The notes beneath the pieces were generated by a model that saw nothing but the letters and a program-made list of their open reading frames with translations, made no database searches and was not told the origin of the DNA. From Qipengyuania sp. ABI-127-1 (lineage in GTDB: Bacteria > Pseudomonadota > Alphaproteobacteria > Sphingomonadales > Sphingomonadaceae): a DNA stretch of 64,000 nt. The first letter of the stretch is position 1. Every line of letters begins with the position of its first letter. Where the stretch lies: the NCBI GenBank assembly GCA_022953095.1, contig JALJCR010000003.1, positions 402,687 through 466,686 of the forward strand, written 5' to 3'. A program made the position numbers and the translations under genes. Below, piece by piece: positions 43,889-52,706 of this stretch.

Positions 43889-45702
43889 AGCCCCGCCATC
43901 GCCAACATCGATGAGGCGCCCTGTTCCGCGCCATCGGCATGCTGGCGGAACAATGCAAAGAACTCGCGCCCCATCCCCATTTCGATCTCGGGCTGGGGCG
44001 CGGCCTCACGATTGTCGAGATCGGCCGTTGTCGAAAGCTCGCCGCTAGCGGCGCACACACGTATAGCGTCGCCATCCCGCAACCTGGACAGCGGGCCGCC
44101 GCCCAATGCTTCCGGGGTACAGTGGATCGCGGCGGGCACCTTGCCGGATGCGCCCGACATGCGCCCATCGGTTACCAAGGCGACCTTATAGCCGCGGTCC
44201 TGCAGCACGCCGAGCGCGGGGGTCAGTTTGTGGAGTTCGGGCATGCCATTGGCGCGCGGGCCTTGGAAGCGGACGACGACCACGACGTCGCGGTCGAGTT
44301 CGCCGTTGGTGAAAGCCTCGTTCACATCGCGCTGGGTCTCGAATACGCGGCACGGGGCCTCGATGGTCCAACGCTCGCGCTCCACCGCTGAGGATTTGAA
44401 GCAGGCGCGGCCCAGATTTCCCTCGACGAGACGCATCCCGCCATCGGGCTGGAAAGGGTCGGAGGCAGGGCGCAGCATTGTGGTGTCGCCCGAAGGCCCG
44501 GGATCGCGCCAGGTGAGCGAATCGCCATCCATGCCCGGTTCGCGGCTGTAGGCATCGAGCCCGCCCTCCCAGATCGTCAGGATATCCGCATGGGCGAGAC
44601 CTTCCTCCAGCAGAGTGCCGATGACATAGCCCATGCCGCCCGCTTCGTGGAAATGGTTCACATCGCCCGACCCGTTGGGATAGACCCGCGCGACCAATGG
44701 GACGGCGCTCGAGAGTTCCGACAGATCGGTCCAATCGAACGCGATGCCTGCCGCCCTTGCCATAGCGGGGATGTGGATCGCATGATTGGTCGATCCGCCC
44801 GTGGCGAGAAGGCCGATGGCGGCGTTCACGATTGCTTTCTCGTCGACGACACGCGAAAGCGGGCGGAAATCCTCGCCTCGCTTGCCGATGGCAGCCAGAC
44901 GGTGCGTGGCCGCGCGGCTCAATTCCTGCCGGAGCCTGGCGCCCGGATGGATGAAGGCCGCGCCGGGAACGTGGAGGCCCATCATTTCCATCATCATCTG
45001 GTTGGAATTGGCCGTGCCGTAAAAGGTGCAGGTGCCGGGTGAATGGTAGCTGCCCATCTCGCTGGCGAGCAATTGCTCCCGTCCGACCTTGCCCTCGGCA
45101 TAGAGCTGGCGGGTACGCTGCTTTTCCTTATTGGAGATACCGGTGCCCATCGGGCCGGAGGGCACGAAGATCGCCGGCAAGTGCCCGAAGCGCAGCGCCC
45201 CCATCAGCAGGCCGGGTACGATCTTGTCGCAAATGCCGAGCAGGGCGACGCCATCATACATGGAATGGCTCAGCGCCACGACGGTCGAAAGCGCGATCGT
45301 GTCGCGGCTGAAGAGCGAAAGTTCCATGCCCGCTTCACCCTGCGTCACACCATCGCACATTGCGGGTGTCCCACCGGCTACCTGAACCGTCGCCCCGACC
45401 TCACGCGCCCAGATTTTCATCAGCTCGGGATAACGGTGATAGGGCTGATGGGCCGAGAGCATGTCGTTATAGGCCGTCACTACACCAAGGTTCGGCCCCT
45501 TGGCGGCCATAATTGCGGCCTGGTCCTCCTCGGCTCCGGCAAAGGCATGGGCCAGGTTCGAGCAGGAAAGCGTACCGCGATTGACCTGTCGGTCGCTTTC
45601 GCGGTCCATCAGGTCGAGATAGGTCGCGCGGCTTTGCCGCGAATTTTCGATCACCCGCTGGGTCACCCGATGGATCGTGTCGTTCAGCGGTCTATTCGTC
45701 AT
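43885..45702 (-). CDS. edd: Phosphogluconate dehydratase
   Basis: 605 residues, the usual Edd length. It dehydrates 6-phosphogluconate to KDPG using a 4Fe-4S cluster. Family segments include GVVTAYNDMLSAHQPY, CDGVTQGEAGMELSLFSRD, ALLGICDKIVPGLL, CTFYGTANSNQMMMEMMG and TDGRMSGASGKVPAAIH; Cys ligands appear in GICDK and GTCTF. Overlaps zwf by 11 bases and glk by four. Confidence 0.96.
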   Translation of the reverse strand: MTNRPLNDTIHRVTQRVIENSRQSRATYLDLMDRESDRQVNRGTLSCSNLAHAFAGAEEDQAAIMAAKGPNLGVVTAYNDMLSAHQPYHRYPELMKIWAREVGATVQVAGGTPAMCDGVTQGEAGMELSLFSRDTIALSTVVALSHSMYDGVALLGICDKIVPGLLMGALRFGHLPAIFVPSGPMGTGISNKEKQRTRQLYAEGKVGREQLLASEMGSYHSPGTCTFYGTANSNQMMMEMMGLHVPGAAFIHPGARLRQELSRAATHRLAAIGKRGEDFRPLSRVVDEKAIVNAAIGLLATGGSTNHAIHIPAMARAAGIAFDWTDLSELSSAVPLVARVYPNGSGDVNHFHEAGGMGYVIGTLLEEGLAHADILTIWEGGLDAYSREPGMDGDSLTWRDPGPSGDTTMLRPASDPFQPDGGMRLVEGNLGRACFKSSAVERERWTIEAPCRVFETQRDVNEAFTNGELDRDVVVVVRFQGPRANGMPELHKLTPALGVLQDRGYKVALVTDGRMSGASGKVPAAIHCTPEALGGGPLSRLRDGDAIRVCAASGELSTTADLDNREAAPQPEIEMGMGREFFALFRQHADGAEQGASSMLAMAGL

Positions 45703-47134
45703 GCCAGCTCACCCCGTCGCGTTCGGCCAGTGCAATCGCCGCGCTCGGCCCCCAGCTGCCTGCACCATAGGCTTTGGGCGTGATGCCTTCCTGCTCCCAC
45801 AGGGTGCGAATGGCGTCGATCCATTCCCACTGTGCCTCCACCTCGTCGCGGCGGACGAACAGCGTCTGATCGCCTTCAATCAGATCGAGTAAAAGCCGTT
45901 CGTAGGCGATGCGCCGCACGGTACCGGAAAAGGCGTCCGGCATGGCGATGTCGAGCGGGATCTGGCGCAGGCGAATGCCCTCGCGGTCGAGGCCGGGCAC
46001 CTTTGCCATCATCGATAGCTGGACGTTTTCTTCGGGCTGGATCCCGATGACCAGGCGGTTGGGCCGGGTAGTCGCGCCGCGATCGGCAAAGATCGAATGC
46101 GGGATGCAGCGGAACTGGACCACGATTTCGGTCACTCGCTCCGGCAGGCGTTTGCCGGTGCGCATATAGAAGGGCACGCCCTTCCAGCGCCAATTGTCGA
46201 CATGGGCCTTGAGCGCCACGAAGGTCTCGGTCTCGCTGTCCTTGCCCAGTTCGTCGTCATAGCCGGGAACCGCCTCGCCGTTCACGGCCCCGGCACGGTA
46301 CTGGCCGGTCACGGTCTCGTCTTTGGCAACGGGGCGCAAAGCGCGCAGAACCTTAACCTTTTCGTCCCGCACCGCGGTGGAATCGAAGCTGGTGGGCGGT
46401 TCCATCGCGACCAGCGCAAGCAGTTGCAACATGTGATTCTGGACCATGTCGCGCAGCGCCCCGCTATCGTCGTAATAGGCAATGCGCGATTCCAGGCCGA
46501 CCGTCTCGGCCACCGTGATCTGGACGTGATCGATGTAGGTCGCGTTCCATACAGGCTCGAACAGCAGGTTCGCGAAACGCAGCGCCAGGAGGTTCTGTAC
46601 CGTTTCCTTGCCGAGATAATGATCGATCCGGAATATCCGGTCTTCCGAGAAGGCTCTCGCTACAGCGTCGTTGATTTCTTCGCTCGAGGCGAGATCGGTG
46701 CCGAGCGGCTTTTCCAGCCCGATCCGGACGTTTCCCTCGGTCAGCCCGGCATGGACGAGGCCGTCGATTGTCGGCTCGAACAGGCTGGGTGCGGTCGACA
46801 GGAAGATCGCCAGACCCTTGGCGTATTCGCCCACCTCCTCGGCCAGCGCCTCATACCCCCCGAGCGTGGTCGCATCGACGGGCACGTAGCTCAGCCGATC
46901 GAGAAATTGCGCGATGCCCCCGCGCCGGTTTTCGGGAAGAAACTTCTCCAGCGCTGCACGCGCGAAATCGCGATAGGCCGCAGTGGTCATTTCCGAACGC
47001 GCAGTTCCGACCACCTTGAGATCGGGTTCCAGCAACCCATCGGCGTCCAGCGCGCATAGGGAAGGTAACAGCATGCGTTGCGCCAGATCGCCGGTGGCTC
47101 CGAACAACAAGAGGCGGTCCGCGGTAATATTCAT
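45692..47134 (-). CDS. zwf: Glucose-6-phosphate 1-dehydrogenase
   Basis: 480 residues from the ATG at 47134 (MNITADRLLLFGATGDLAQR); four codons further upstream there is a weaker GTG. It oxidises glucose 6-phosphate to 6-phosphogluconolactone with NAD(P). The Rossmann motif FGATGDLAQRML, active-site RIDHYLGKETVQNLLALRF and GVPFYMRTGKRLPE are present. First gene of the Entner-Doudoroff operon; 85 bases separate it from the next gene upstream, presumably holding the promoter. No pgl gene is present in the operon. Confidence 0.96.
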   Translation of the reverse strand: MNITADRLLLFGATGDLAQRMLLPSLCALDADGLLEPDLKVVGTARSEMTTAAYRDFARAALEKFLPENRRGGIAQFLDRLSYVPVDATTLGGYEALAEEVGEYAKGLAIFLSTAPSLFEPTIDGLVHAGLTEGNVRIGLEKPLGTDLASSEEINDAVARAFSEDRIFRIDHYLGKETVQNLLALRFANLLFEPVWNATYIDHVQITVAETVGLESRIAYYDDSGALRDMVQNHMLQLLALVAMEPPTSFDSTAVRDEKVKVLRALRPVAKDETVTGQYRAGAVNGEAVPGYDDELGKDSETETFVALKAHVDNWRWKGVPFYMRTGKRLPERVTEIVVQFRCIPHSIFADRGATTRPNRLVIGIQPEENVQLSMMAKVPGLDREGIRLRQIPLDIAMPDAFSGTVRRIAYERLLLDLIEGDQTLFVRRDEVEAQWEWIDAIRTLWEQEGITPKAYGAGSWGPSAAIALAERDGVSWHDE

Positions 47135-47219
47135 GCAGTGGCCCACGCGATCATCGTGTCATTGCTCCTCGTGAGTTCGGGTACCAGCGCGAGAGCGAGC
47201 ACACCAGTCGGCTGCATTC

Positions 47220-48017
47220 CTATTCTTGCGAAACCGAAACCGAACTCGTGCGGAAGTCGCTTGGCCCAAAGCTGGTGAGAAAGCTCACATCCGCGGCATC
47301 GCGTCCGACGCCGATCTTCACGGTCCGGGAAGGATCGGCCATCCCGGTCGGATCGACCAATTGCCACGTCCCCCCAGCGGGTGTCGTCGGGTCGGCAAGG
47401 AAGACTTCGGCAACCGCGTGAAAGTCGGGCGGATCAACCCCGGGGGCGTAACAGGCGACGTAGCGTGCGGGAATCGCACTGGCGCGTGCGAGGGCAATCA
47501 GGACATGGGCATAATCGCGGCAGATACCCTGCCGCGCAATGAAGCTCTGTGCGGCACCGGTCCCGGAATCCGATACGCCGGGAACATAAGTGAAATTCTC
47601 GCCGATCCAGTCCCTGATCCGAGCGATGCGCGCGCCGCCCGTGGTATCGCCGAACTGAGCAACGACGAAAGACTGGAAGTCATCCGCCGGGCAGTACCGA
47701 CTGTCGAAGAGATATTCGACCGCCTCGCCAGGCAGGCGATGGGCGGGCAGGGCAGACAGCTCTTCCAGATCGGAAACCTGTCGCTCGATTTCGACACGCG
47801 CGCGATAGGCGACTGTGCACTCGCCTTGCGCCCTCATCCAGATGCGTTCGCCGATGTCATGCAGCGCCGAGACACGCGTATACCGCTCGTCCGGGGCCAG
47901 ATCGGTATCGCTCGAGAGGATAGTCTGCTCGGGGATTGCAGCGGCTTCGAACTGCAACAGGATGTCCGTCGGTGCAGCGAGGTGGAAGGCGAAGCGGGTT
48001 TCGATGGAGATCGGCAT
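47220..48017 (-). CDS. Transglutaminase-like family protein
   Basis: 265 residues from the ATG at 48017; a TTG four codons earlier is the alternative. The N-terminal beta domain (about 1-100) is followed by a transglutaminase core with the triad Cys (QGICRDYAHVLIA), His (PDFHAVAEVF) and Asp (QLVDPTGMADP). Such proteins act as cysteine proteases or peptide cross-linkers; no signal peptide is evident, so a cytoplasmic role is likely. It is transcribed after a strong terminator and so is probably independent of the upstream micro-ORF. Confidence 0.88.
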   Translation of the reverse strand: MPISIETRFAFHLAAPTDILLQFEAAAIPEQTILSSDTDLAPDERYTRVSALHDIGERIWMRAQGECTVAYRARVEIERQVSDLEELSALPAHRLPGEAVEYLFDSRYCPADDFQSFVVAQFGDTTGGARIARIRDWIGENFTYVPGVSDSGTGAAQSFIARQGICRDYAHVLIALARASAIPARYVACYAPGVDPPDFHAVAEVFLADPTTPAGGTWQLVDPTGMADPSRTVKIGVGRDAADVSFLTSFGPSDFRTSSVSVSQE

Positions 48018-48100
48018 ATGGCCGGTCAACGAGGGAGAGGCGGGGAGGTTTCGTTGTCATGTTTTTGAAAACCGCATGAGAACCCCCGCGAAAACGAAAA

Positions 48101-48121
48101 AGGGCCCCGAAACGGGGCCCT
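48101..48121 (-). terminator. Strong intrinsic terminator
   Basis: Nine-base-pair stem AGGGCCCCG / CGGGGCCCT with a three-base loop, immediately followed on the minus strand by a T-rich tract (TTTTTCGTTTTC). It ends the transcript carrying the Trp-rich micro-ORF, 24 bases after its stop. Confidence 0.8.
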
Positions 48122-48145
48122 TCGAATTCTATGTGGCGATACCGC

Positions 48146-48184
48146 TCAGTCGTTGCGGAAAAGCCAATCCCAAAAGCTCCACAT
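48146..48184 (-). CDS. Trp-rich micro-ORF, 12 residues
   Basis: Reads MWSFWDWLFRND then TGA: three Trp and two Phe in 12 residues, with an amphipathic aromatic face. An exact AGGAGGT (48191-48197) sits six bases before the ATG, the best ribosome-binding site seen in the window, and an intrinsic terminator follows. It lies 59 bases after the stop of the CHASE2-GGDEF-EAL gene on the same strand and may be cotranscribed with it or have its own promoter (an AT-rich stretch with ATATAACT lies upstream). It is too short for routine gene calling. It could be a leader peptide, a membrane-active microprotein, or chance; the combination of signals favours translation. Confidence 0.55.
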   Translation of the reverse strand: MWSFWDWLFRND

Positions 48185-48190
48185 GGTCGT

Positions 48191-48197
48191 ACCTCCT
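48191..48197 (-). promoter_or_regulatory. Shine-Dalgarno of the micro-ORF
   Basis: AGGAGGT on the minus strand, six bases from the ATG at 48184: a full match to the anti-Shine-Dalgarno core in a gap where no annotated gene needs it. Confidence 0.65.
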
Positions 48198-48243
48198 GTT
48201 ACTTCAGGAGTTATATGTCATTAACCATAAGTGTTTGTAAAGT

Positions 48244-50610
48244 TTAAACCATGTTTGCGGCTGGCCTGTTTAGCGTAAAGTCTTGATATTCCAGAAGATT
48301 AGATAAAGATAAGGGGCGTGAAAATGCAAAGCCCTGGACCTGCTGGCAGCCCGCTTCCTCAAAAAGAACGATGTCTTGCGGGTTTTCCAGACCCTCCGCC
48401 ACCACGGTGATTCGCGCCTCGCGGCCCATTGCGGCTATGCTCGATACGATGGCCCTTGCCTTGGGGTCCTTCGCCATATTGGCAACGAAGAGCCGGTCGA
48501 TTTTCAGCTCGTCGAAGGGCAGTTCGTAGAAGGCTTCGAAGCTGGCGGCGCCGACGCCGAAATCATCCATCGAAATCTTGACGCCGAGGGATCTGAGTTC
48601 CTCGAGAATACTCGCTGCGACGGTATGATCGGAAATACGCGCGGTTTCGGTGATTTCGAGGGTCAGATACGCAGGATCGAAACGCGTTGCCTGCAGCACG
48701 TTGCGGACGATACCGGCGATCCGCATATCGCCGAGAAGCGTGGCGGAGAGATTGACTGCCATGGAGATCACCCGCCCGCGAAAATGGAGCAATTGTCCGG
48801 CCGAACAGGCGCTTTGCAGAACGTAGCGGGTCAAATGCTCCATCCGTCCCGCTTTTTCGCATTGCTGGATGAAGTGCTGGGGCGAAATGAAGCCGCGTGC
48901 GGGATCGTGCCATCTGACGAGCGCTTCAACACCGGCAATCGACTTGGATGCGAGGTCGATCTTGGGTTGGTAGACGCAATAGATTTCGCCTGCCTCCATC
49001 GCCTCGTCGATCCGTGCCCGCAAGGAGATGTCCCATAGCAGATCGCTTTGCGATCCCGTTTCGGCAACTGCGATAGGATTGTGAGCTTCCGAGGTCTCTT
49101 CGGCGGCGGCAACGGCAGCGGCCAGTCGAACGGTCGGGTCATCATCGATCGCGGCGACGCCGAATGTGATCCCCACATCCACGGAAAACCCGCCTACCTG
49201 AACGGGTGCAGCGAAAATGGCGCGCAAGCCCTCGAGGTGATCGGTTACCGCATTGGTGTCGTCGCTTGCTACATGCCAGCCCAGGTGGTGCCCATCGCTA
49301 TAGATGGCCAGATTGGGATCGGCCGCGCGCAATCGGTCGACAAGTTTAAGGACATAGCTTCCCTTATCGTCCGAGCGTAAGGTCTTGAGGATACGTTCGT
49401 AGTTCTGGATTTTGGCTATGACGACATGGCCGCTTCCGGTTTTGTCACGTATGAGTCGGCTTTCGAGAGCGCGGAGTTTTGGCAGGCCGGTTTCGCTGTT
49501 CACCATCTCGACACGGCGCTTCCAGCGTACGCGAGAGCGGAGGGCACCGTAAGTCGCTAGAAGGGATAATGCGTAAGCAAGCTCGAGCCTTACGCCGATC
49601 TTCGCTGATAAGACGAATACGACAGGCAGGACAAGAACGATACCGAAATATGCCGTCCAGCGCCGTTTTCGAGGCTTAGCTATCATGACCGCTAGAAGGA
49701 GCATCGCGGCGAAAAAAGGTAGAACAAGGCTTCCGCGCAAATATGTTGTTCTGCCGGACTTCAGGGTTTCCCCAGCGTATATATCGATAAAACTCGCGGG
49801 ACCGTTGGTGCTCCCGGGAATAAGTTGTGGTGTGCCGCCGGCGTAGTTACTGTGGCCAACCACCACGGTTTTGCCGGTCACATCTATGTCGTCGTAGTCA
49901 TTCTTGGATTGCGCGCTGATCAGTTGCTCAAGCAATACGACCGGAATCTCACGGCTGTTGAAGCCGTAGTCGATTGCAAAGCGTCCTTGTTGTGCATCTG
50001 ATACCCCGCCAATTGCTGCACCAAGCGACCGGACCAAAGAGCCGTCTACTTCGTATCCATAGTGAATCTCCCACGCGAAACCGAAGAAATTCCGATCAGT
50101 CTGATCAGATACGACACGTCCGACAGCGCTCGCAATGTCGGGTGAGGTCCGTCGAAGCATTCTGTCGCGCCCCGCCTCCTCGACAATCCGATCGACCAAT
50201 GTGATGCGGGGGCCGAGATCGGCGATTGCGCGGGCAAGCCGCGCATCGGCAGCCGGATTGTCGGACGTTTCGAACGTGACATCGAGGAAAACCTTGCCGA
50301 CGCCGAGCCGATCGAGCTCGTCGAGCGCTGCGGCCACCTTATATCGCCGCTCCGGCGCAGCGGGATCGTTGAGCGCTTCGTCGGAGCCGACAAACACGAC
50401 GTCACCGGATGGATGCCGGTCGGCGATGCGCGATTGGATCAGCCAGAGGAACTGATCGACCGGTTCGAACAGAAGAACGCCGTATGTGGCAAGCGTAATC
50501 AACCCCGCCCAAAGCAGGTGCCGTAGGCGTTCGAACAGCCGCCTGCTGAGCAGCGCGCGTCCGCCACCGACGATTGCCTCTGCCGCCTTCAAGATGCGTG
50601 TTCCACCCAT
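48244..50610 (-). CDS. CHASE2-GGDEF(degenerate)-EAL protein
   Basis: 788 residues. TM1 (about 32-52) and an extracytoplasmic CHASE2 sensor (about 55-290) are followed by three more helices (about 297-370), a GGDEF-like domain whose active-site loop reads YSDGHHLGWHV instead of GGDEF, and an EAL domain with intact VEALVRWHDP, NLSATLLGD, DDFGVGAAS and LKIDRLFVANM. The expected activity is c-di-GMP phosphodiesterase, with the GGDEF remnant at most regulatory. Base composition in the sensor half (about 49450-50100) is noticeably more AT-rich than neighbouring genes. No partner gene overlaps it. Confidence 0.9.
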   Translation of the reverse strand: MGGTRILKAAEAIVGGGRALLSRRLFERLRHLLWAGLITLATYGVLLFEPVDQFLWLIQSRIADRHPSGDVVFVGSDEALNDPAAPERRYKVAAALDELDRLGVGKVFLDVTFETSDNPAADARLARAIADLGPRITLVDRIVEEAGRDRMLRRTSPDIASAVGRVVSDQTDRNFFGFAWEIHYGYEVDGSLVRSLGAAIGGVSDAQQGRFAIDYGFNSREIPVVLLEQLISAQSKNDYDDIDVTGKTVVVGHSNYAGGTPQLIPGSTNGPASFIDIYAGETLKSGRTTYLRGSLVLPFFAAMLLLAVMIAKPRKRRWTAYFGIVLVLPVVFVLSAKIGVRLELAYALSLLATYGALRSRVRWKRRVEMVNSETGLPKLRALESRLIRDKTGSGHVVIAKIQNYERILKTLRSDDKGSYVLKLVDRLRAADPNLAIYSDGHHLGWHVASDDTNAVTDHLEGLRAIFAAPVQVGGFSVDVGITFGVAAIDDDPTVRLAAAVAAAEETSEAHNPIAVAETGSQSDLLWDISLRARIDEAMEAGEIYCVYQPKIDLASKSIAGVEALVRWHDPARGFISPQHFIQQCEKAGRMEHLTRYVLQSACSAGQLLHFRGRVISMAVNLSATLLGDMRIAGIVRNVLQATRFDPAYLTLEITETARISDHTVAASILEELRSLGVKISMDDFGVGAASFEAFYELPFDELKIDRLFVANMAKDPKARAIVSSIAAMGREARITVVAEGLENPQDIVLFEEAGCQQVQGFAFSRPLSLSNLLEYQDFTLNRPAANMV

Positions 50611-50814
50611 CGAACACCCTTATGGCGCCCTTAAGTTTAAGAAAAACTTGATGGCCCACTCGCTGTAAGCCCTTGCCCCAAGAGCGCCGGGGGTTACGAA
50701 GGTTAATGCGAGTTTAGGAACTTGGCTGAACGGAATTCGAACCGCGGCTGGATTGGCGGATCGTCCGGGGGCGATTTCCCGTTCCGATTGAATTGGATAA
50801 GCGCGCGGGGGAAA

Positions 50815-50834
50815 GGTAACCCGGCGGGGTTAAC
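50815..50834 (-). terminator. Small hairpin downstream of rimO
   Basis: GTTAACCCC and GGGTTACC arms can pair around a short loop about 18-37 bases after the rimO stop, followed on the minus strand by CTTTCC. Weak candidate. The remaining ~200 bases up to 50611 show nothing recognisable. Confidence 0.35.
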
Positions 50835-50852
50835 AGGCCGGATGCGGCTGTA

Positions 50853-52226
50853 TCAGTGTACCACTCCATACAAGTCGTGCGCGTCACTGTCCTCTATTGA
50901 GACAGTTACAATATCGCCCGCAGCGAGGTCGCGCGGCACATTGCGCAGGTAAACCGCCCCGTCGATCTCCGGCGCGTCTGCCTGGCTGCGCCCGGTTGCG
51001 CCGATGTCGCCATCTTCATCCGGTTCGCCGACTTCGTCGATGATGACCGGAATCGTAGTCCCCACCTTGGCCGCGAGCTTCGCCGCGCTGATCCGTTCGG
51101 TGACTTCCATGATCCGGGCGTAGCGGTCTTCCTTGATGTCTTCCGGCACGGGATCGGGCAGGGCATTGGCCCGTGCGCCTTCGACGGGTTCGAAGCGGAA
51201 GGCACCGACACGGTCGAGCCGGGCTTCCTCCAGCCAGTCGAGCAGGTACTGGAAATCCTCTTCGGTTTCGCCGGGGAAGCCCACGACGAAGCTCGAACGG
51301 ATGGCGATTTCGGGACAGGTCTCGCGCCACGACTTGAGGCGTTCGAGAACCCTGGCCTCGTTGGCCGGGCGTTTCATTGCGCGCAGCACCTTGGGGCTCG
51401 CATGCTGAAACGGGATATCGAGATAGGGCGTAAGCAGCCCCTCTGCCATCAACGGAATTACCGCGTCGACATGGGGGTAGGGATAGACATAGTGGAGCCT
51501 TACCCAGGGCGGCACGCCTCCGCCGATGTCGAGCTGACCAAGCTCACGCGCGAGGTCAGTCATGTGAGCCCGGACCTCGCGGCCTTTCCACTGGCGGCTT
51601 TCGTGGCGCGTATCGACCCCATAGGCGCTGGTGTCCTGACTGATCACCAGCAGCTCTTTCGTCCCCGCAGCAACCAGCTTTTCCGCTTCGCGCAGCACGG
51701 CATCGATCCGGCGGCTGGCGAGTTTCCCACGCAGGTCCGGGATGATGCAGAAGGCACAGGAGTGATTGCATCCTTCGGATATCTTGAGATAGCTGTAGTG
51801 GCGTGGCGTCAGCTTGATGTCGGGCTGTGGGATCAGATCGACATAGGGGCCTTGCGACGGCGGGGCGTGTTCGTGCACGGCCTCGACCACCTGTTCGTAT
51901 TGGTGCGCCCCGGTGACCGCGAGCACCTGCGGATGTGCCGCGCGAATGGCGTCGGCTTCCTCGCCCATGCAGCCGGTCACGATGACACGGCCGTTCTCGG
52001 CAATCGCCTCGCCAATGGCCTGCAGGCTTTCTTCCTTCGCGGAATCGAGAAAGCCGCAGGTATTCACCAGCACTACGTCGGCACCGGCATAGTCCGGGCT
52101 CATCGCATAGCCATCGGCGCGCAGGCGCGTGAGAATCCGTTCGCTGTCGACCAATGCCTTGGGACAGCCGAGGGAAACCATACCGACCTTCTTCTGGTCG
52201 GGGATCGGGGTGGTGGTCGTACTCAT
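50853..52226 (-). CDS. rimO: Ribosomal protein S12 methylthiotransferase RimO
   Basis: 457 residues. Radical-SAM enzyme that adds a methylthio group to Asp of ribosomal protein S12. The N-terminal MTTase domain has three cluster Cys ([36 protein letters not shown]). The radical-SAM motif is [18 protein letters not shown], and a C-terminal TRAM domain ends the protein (about 385-457). [12 protein letters not shown] distinguishes RimO from MiaB. Confidence 0.95.
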   Translation of the reverse strand: MSTTTTPIPDQKKVGMVSLGCPKALVDSERILTRLRADGYAMSPDYAGADVVLVNTCGFLDSAKEESLQAIGEAIAENGRVIVTGCMGEEADAIRAAHPQVLAVTGAHQYEQVVEAVHEHAPPSQGPYVDLIPQPDIKLTPRHYSYLKISEGCNHSCAFCIIPDLRGKLASRRIDAVLREAEKLVAAGTKELLVISQDTSAYGVDTRHESRQWKGREVRAHMTDLARELGQLDIGGGVPPWVRLHYVYPYPHVDAVIPLMAEGLLTPYLDIPFQHASPKVLRAMKRPANEARVLERLKSWRETCPEIAIRSSFVVGFPGETEEDFQYLLDWLEEARLDRVGAFRFEPVEGARANALPDPVPEDIKEDRYARIMEVTERISAAKLAAKVGTTIPVIIDEVGEPDEDGDIGATGRSQADAPEIDGAVYLRNVPRDLAAGDIVTVSIEDSDAHDLYGVVH

Positions 52227-52303
52227 GATTGCGCGCGCCTCTACACCCGCGGGCGGCTTTGCGCTAGCTTAGAGCGTATCGGGTATTTGAGGGAGACGGA
52301 GAA

Positions 52304-52702
52304 ATGAGCGAGATCAACTGGTTGCCCGTGCTGCTTGGCGCGCTGGCCTTCTTTCTGGTGGGGGCCATCTGGTACGGGGTCCTGTTCAGCAAGGCGTGGC
52401 AAAAGGCAGCAGGGGTTAGCGACGAGCAGCTTCAGGGCGGAAATATGGCGCTGATCTTCGGTCTGACATTCCTGGCAGAAGTCGTGATCGCGATGACGTT
52501 GTGGCATCTGATCGTCCGCACCGGCGCCAGCGACCGGGCGGTGATGATGATGGCGGTCGGTTTCGGCGCCGCGATCATGACCCCGGCGATCGGGATCAAC
52601 TACCTCTACCTACGCAAGACGCTGGCCCATTTCCTTATCGATGCCGGTCACTTCATCGTCGGTATGGCCGCGATGGGCGGTGTCTTCCTGTATTTGCGCT
52701 GA
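52304..52702 (+). CDS. DUF1761 family small membrane protein
   Basis: 132 residues with four hydrophobic helices; N-terminal INWLPVLLGALAFFLVGAIWYGVLF is the typical DUF1761 opening (short helix, then WYGVLFSKAW). Function unknown. It is preceded by GGGAGACGGAG as ribosome-binding region and converges on the ion-channel gene four bases later. Confidence 0.85.
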   Translation: MSEINWLPVLLGALAFFLVGAIWYGVLFSKAWQKAAGVSDEQLQGGNMALIFGLTFLAEVVIAMTLWHLIVRTGASDRAVMMMAVGFGAAIMTPAIGINYLYLRKTLAHFLIDAGHFIVGMAAMGGVFLYLR

Positions 52703-52706
52703 CCTC

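Noticed and set aside
50736..50753. TTCGAA-containing segment resembling a tRNA T-loop
   Set aside because: The flanking bases do not form a five-pair T-stem and no acceptor or anticodon stem can be drawn around it.
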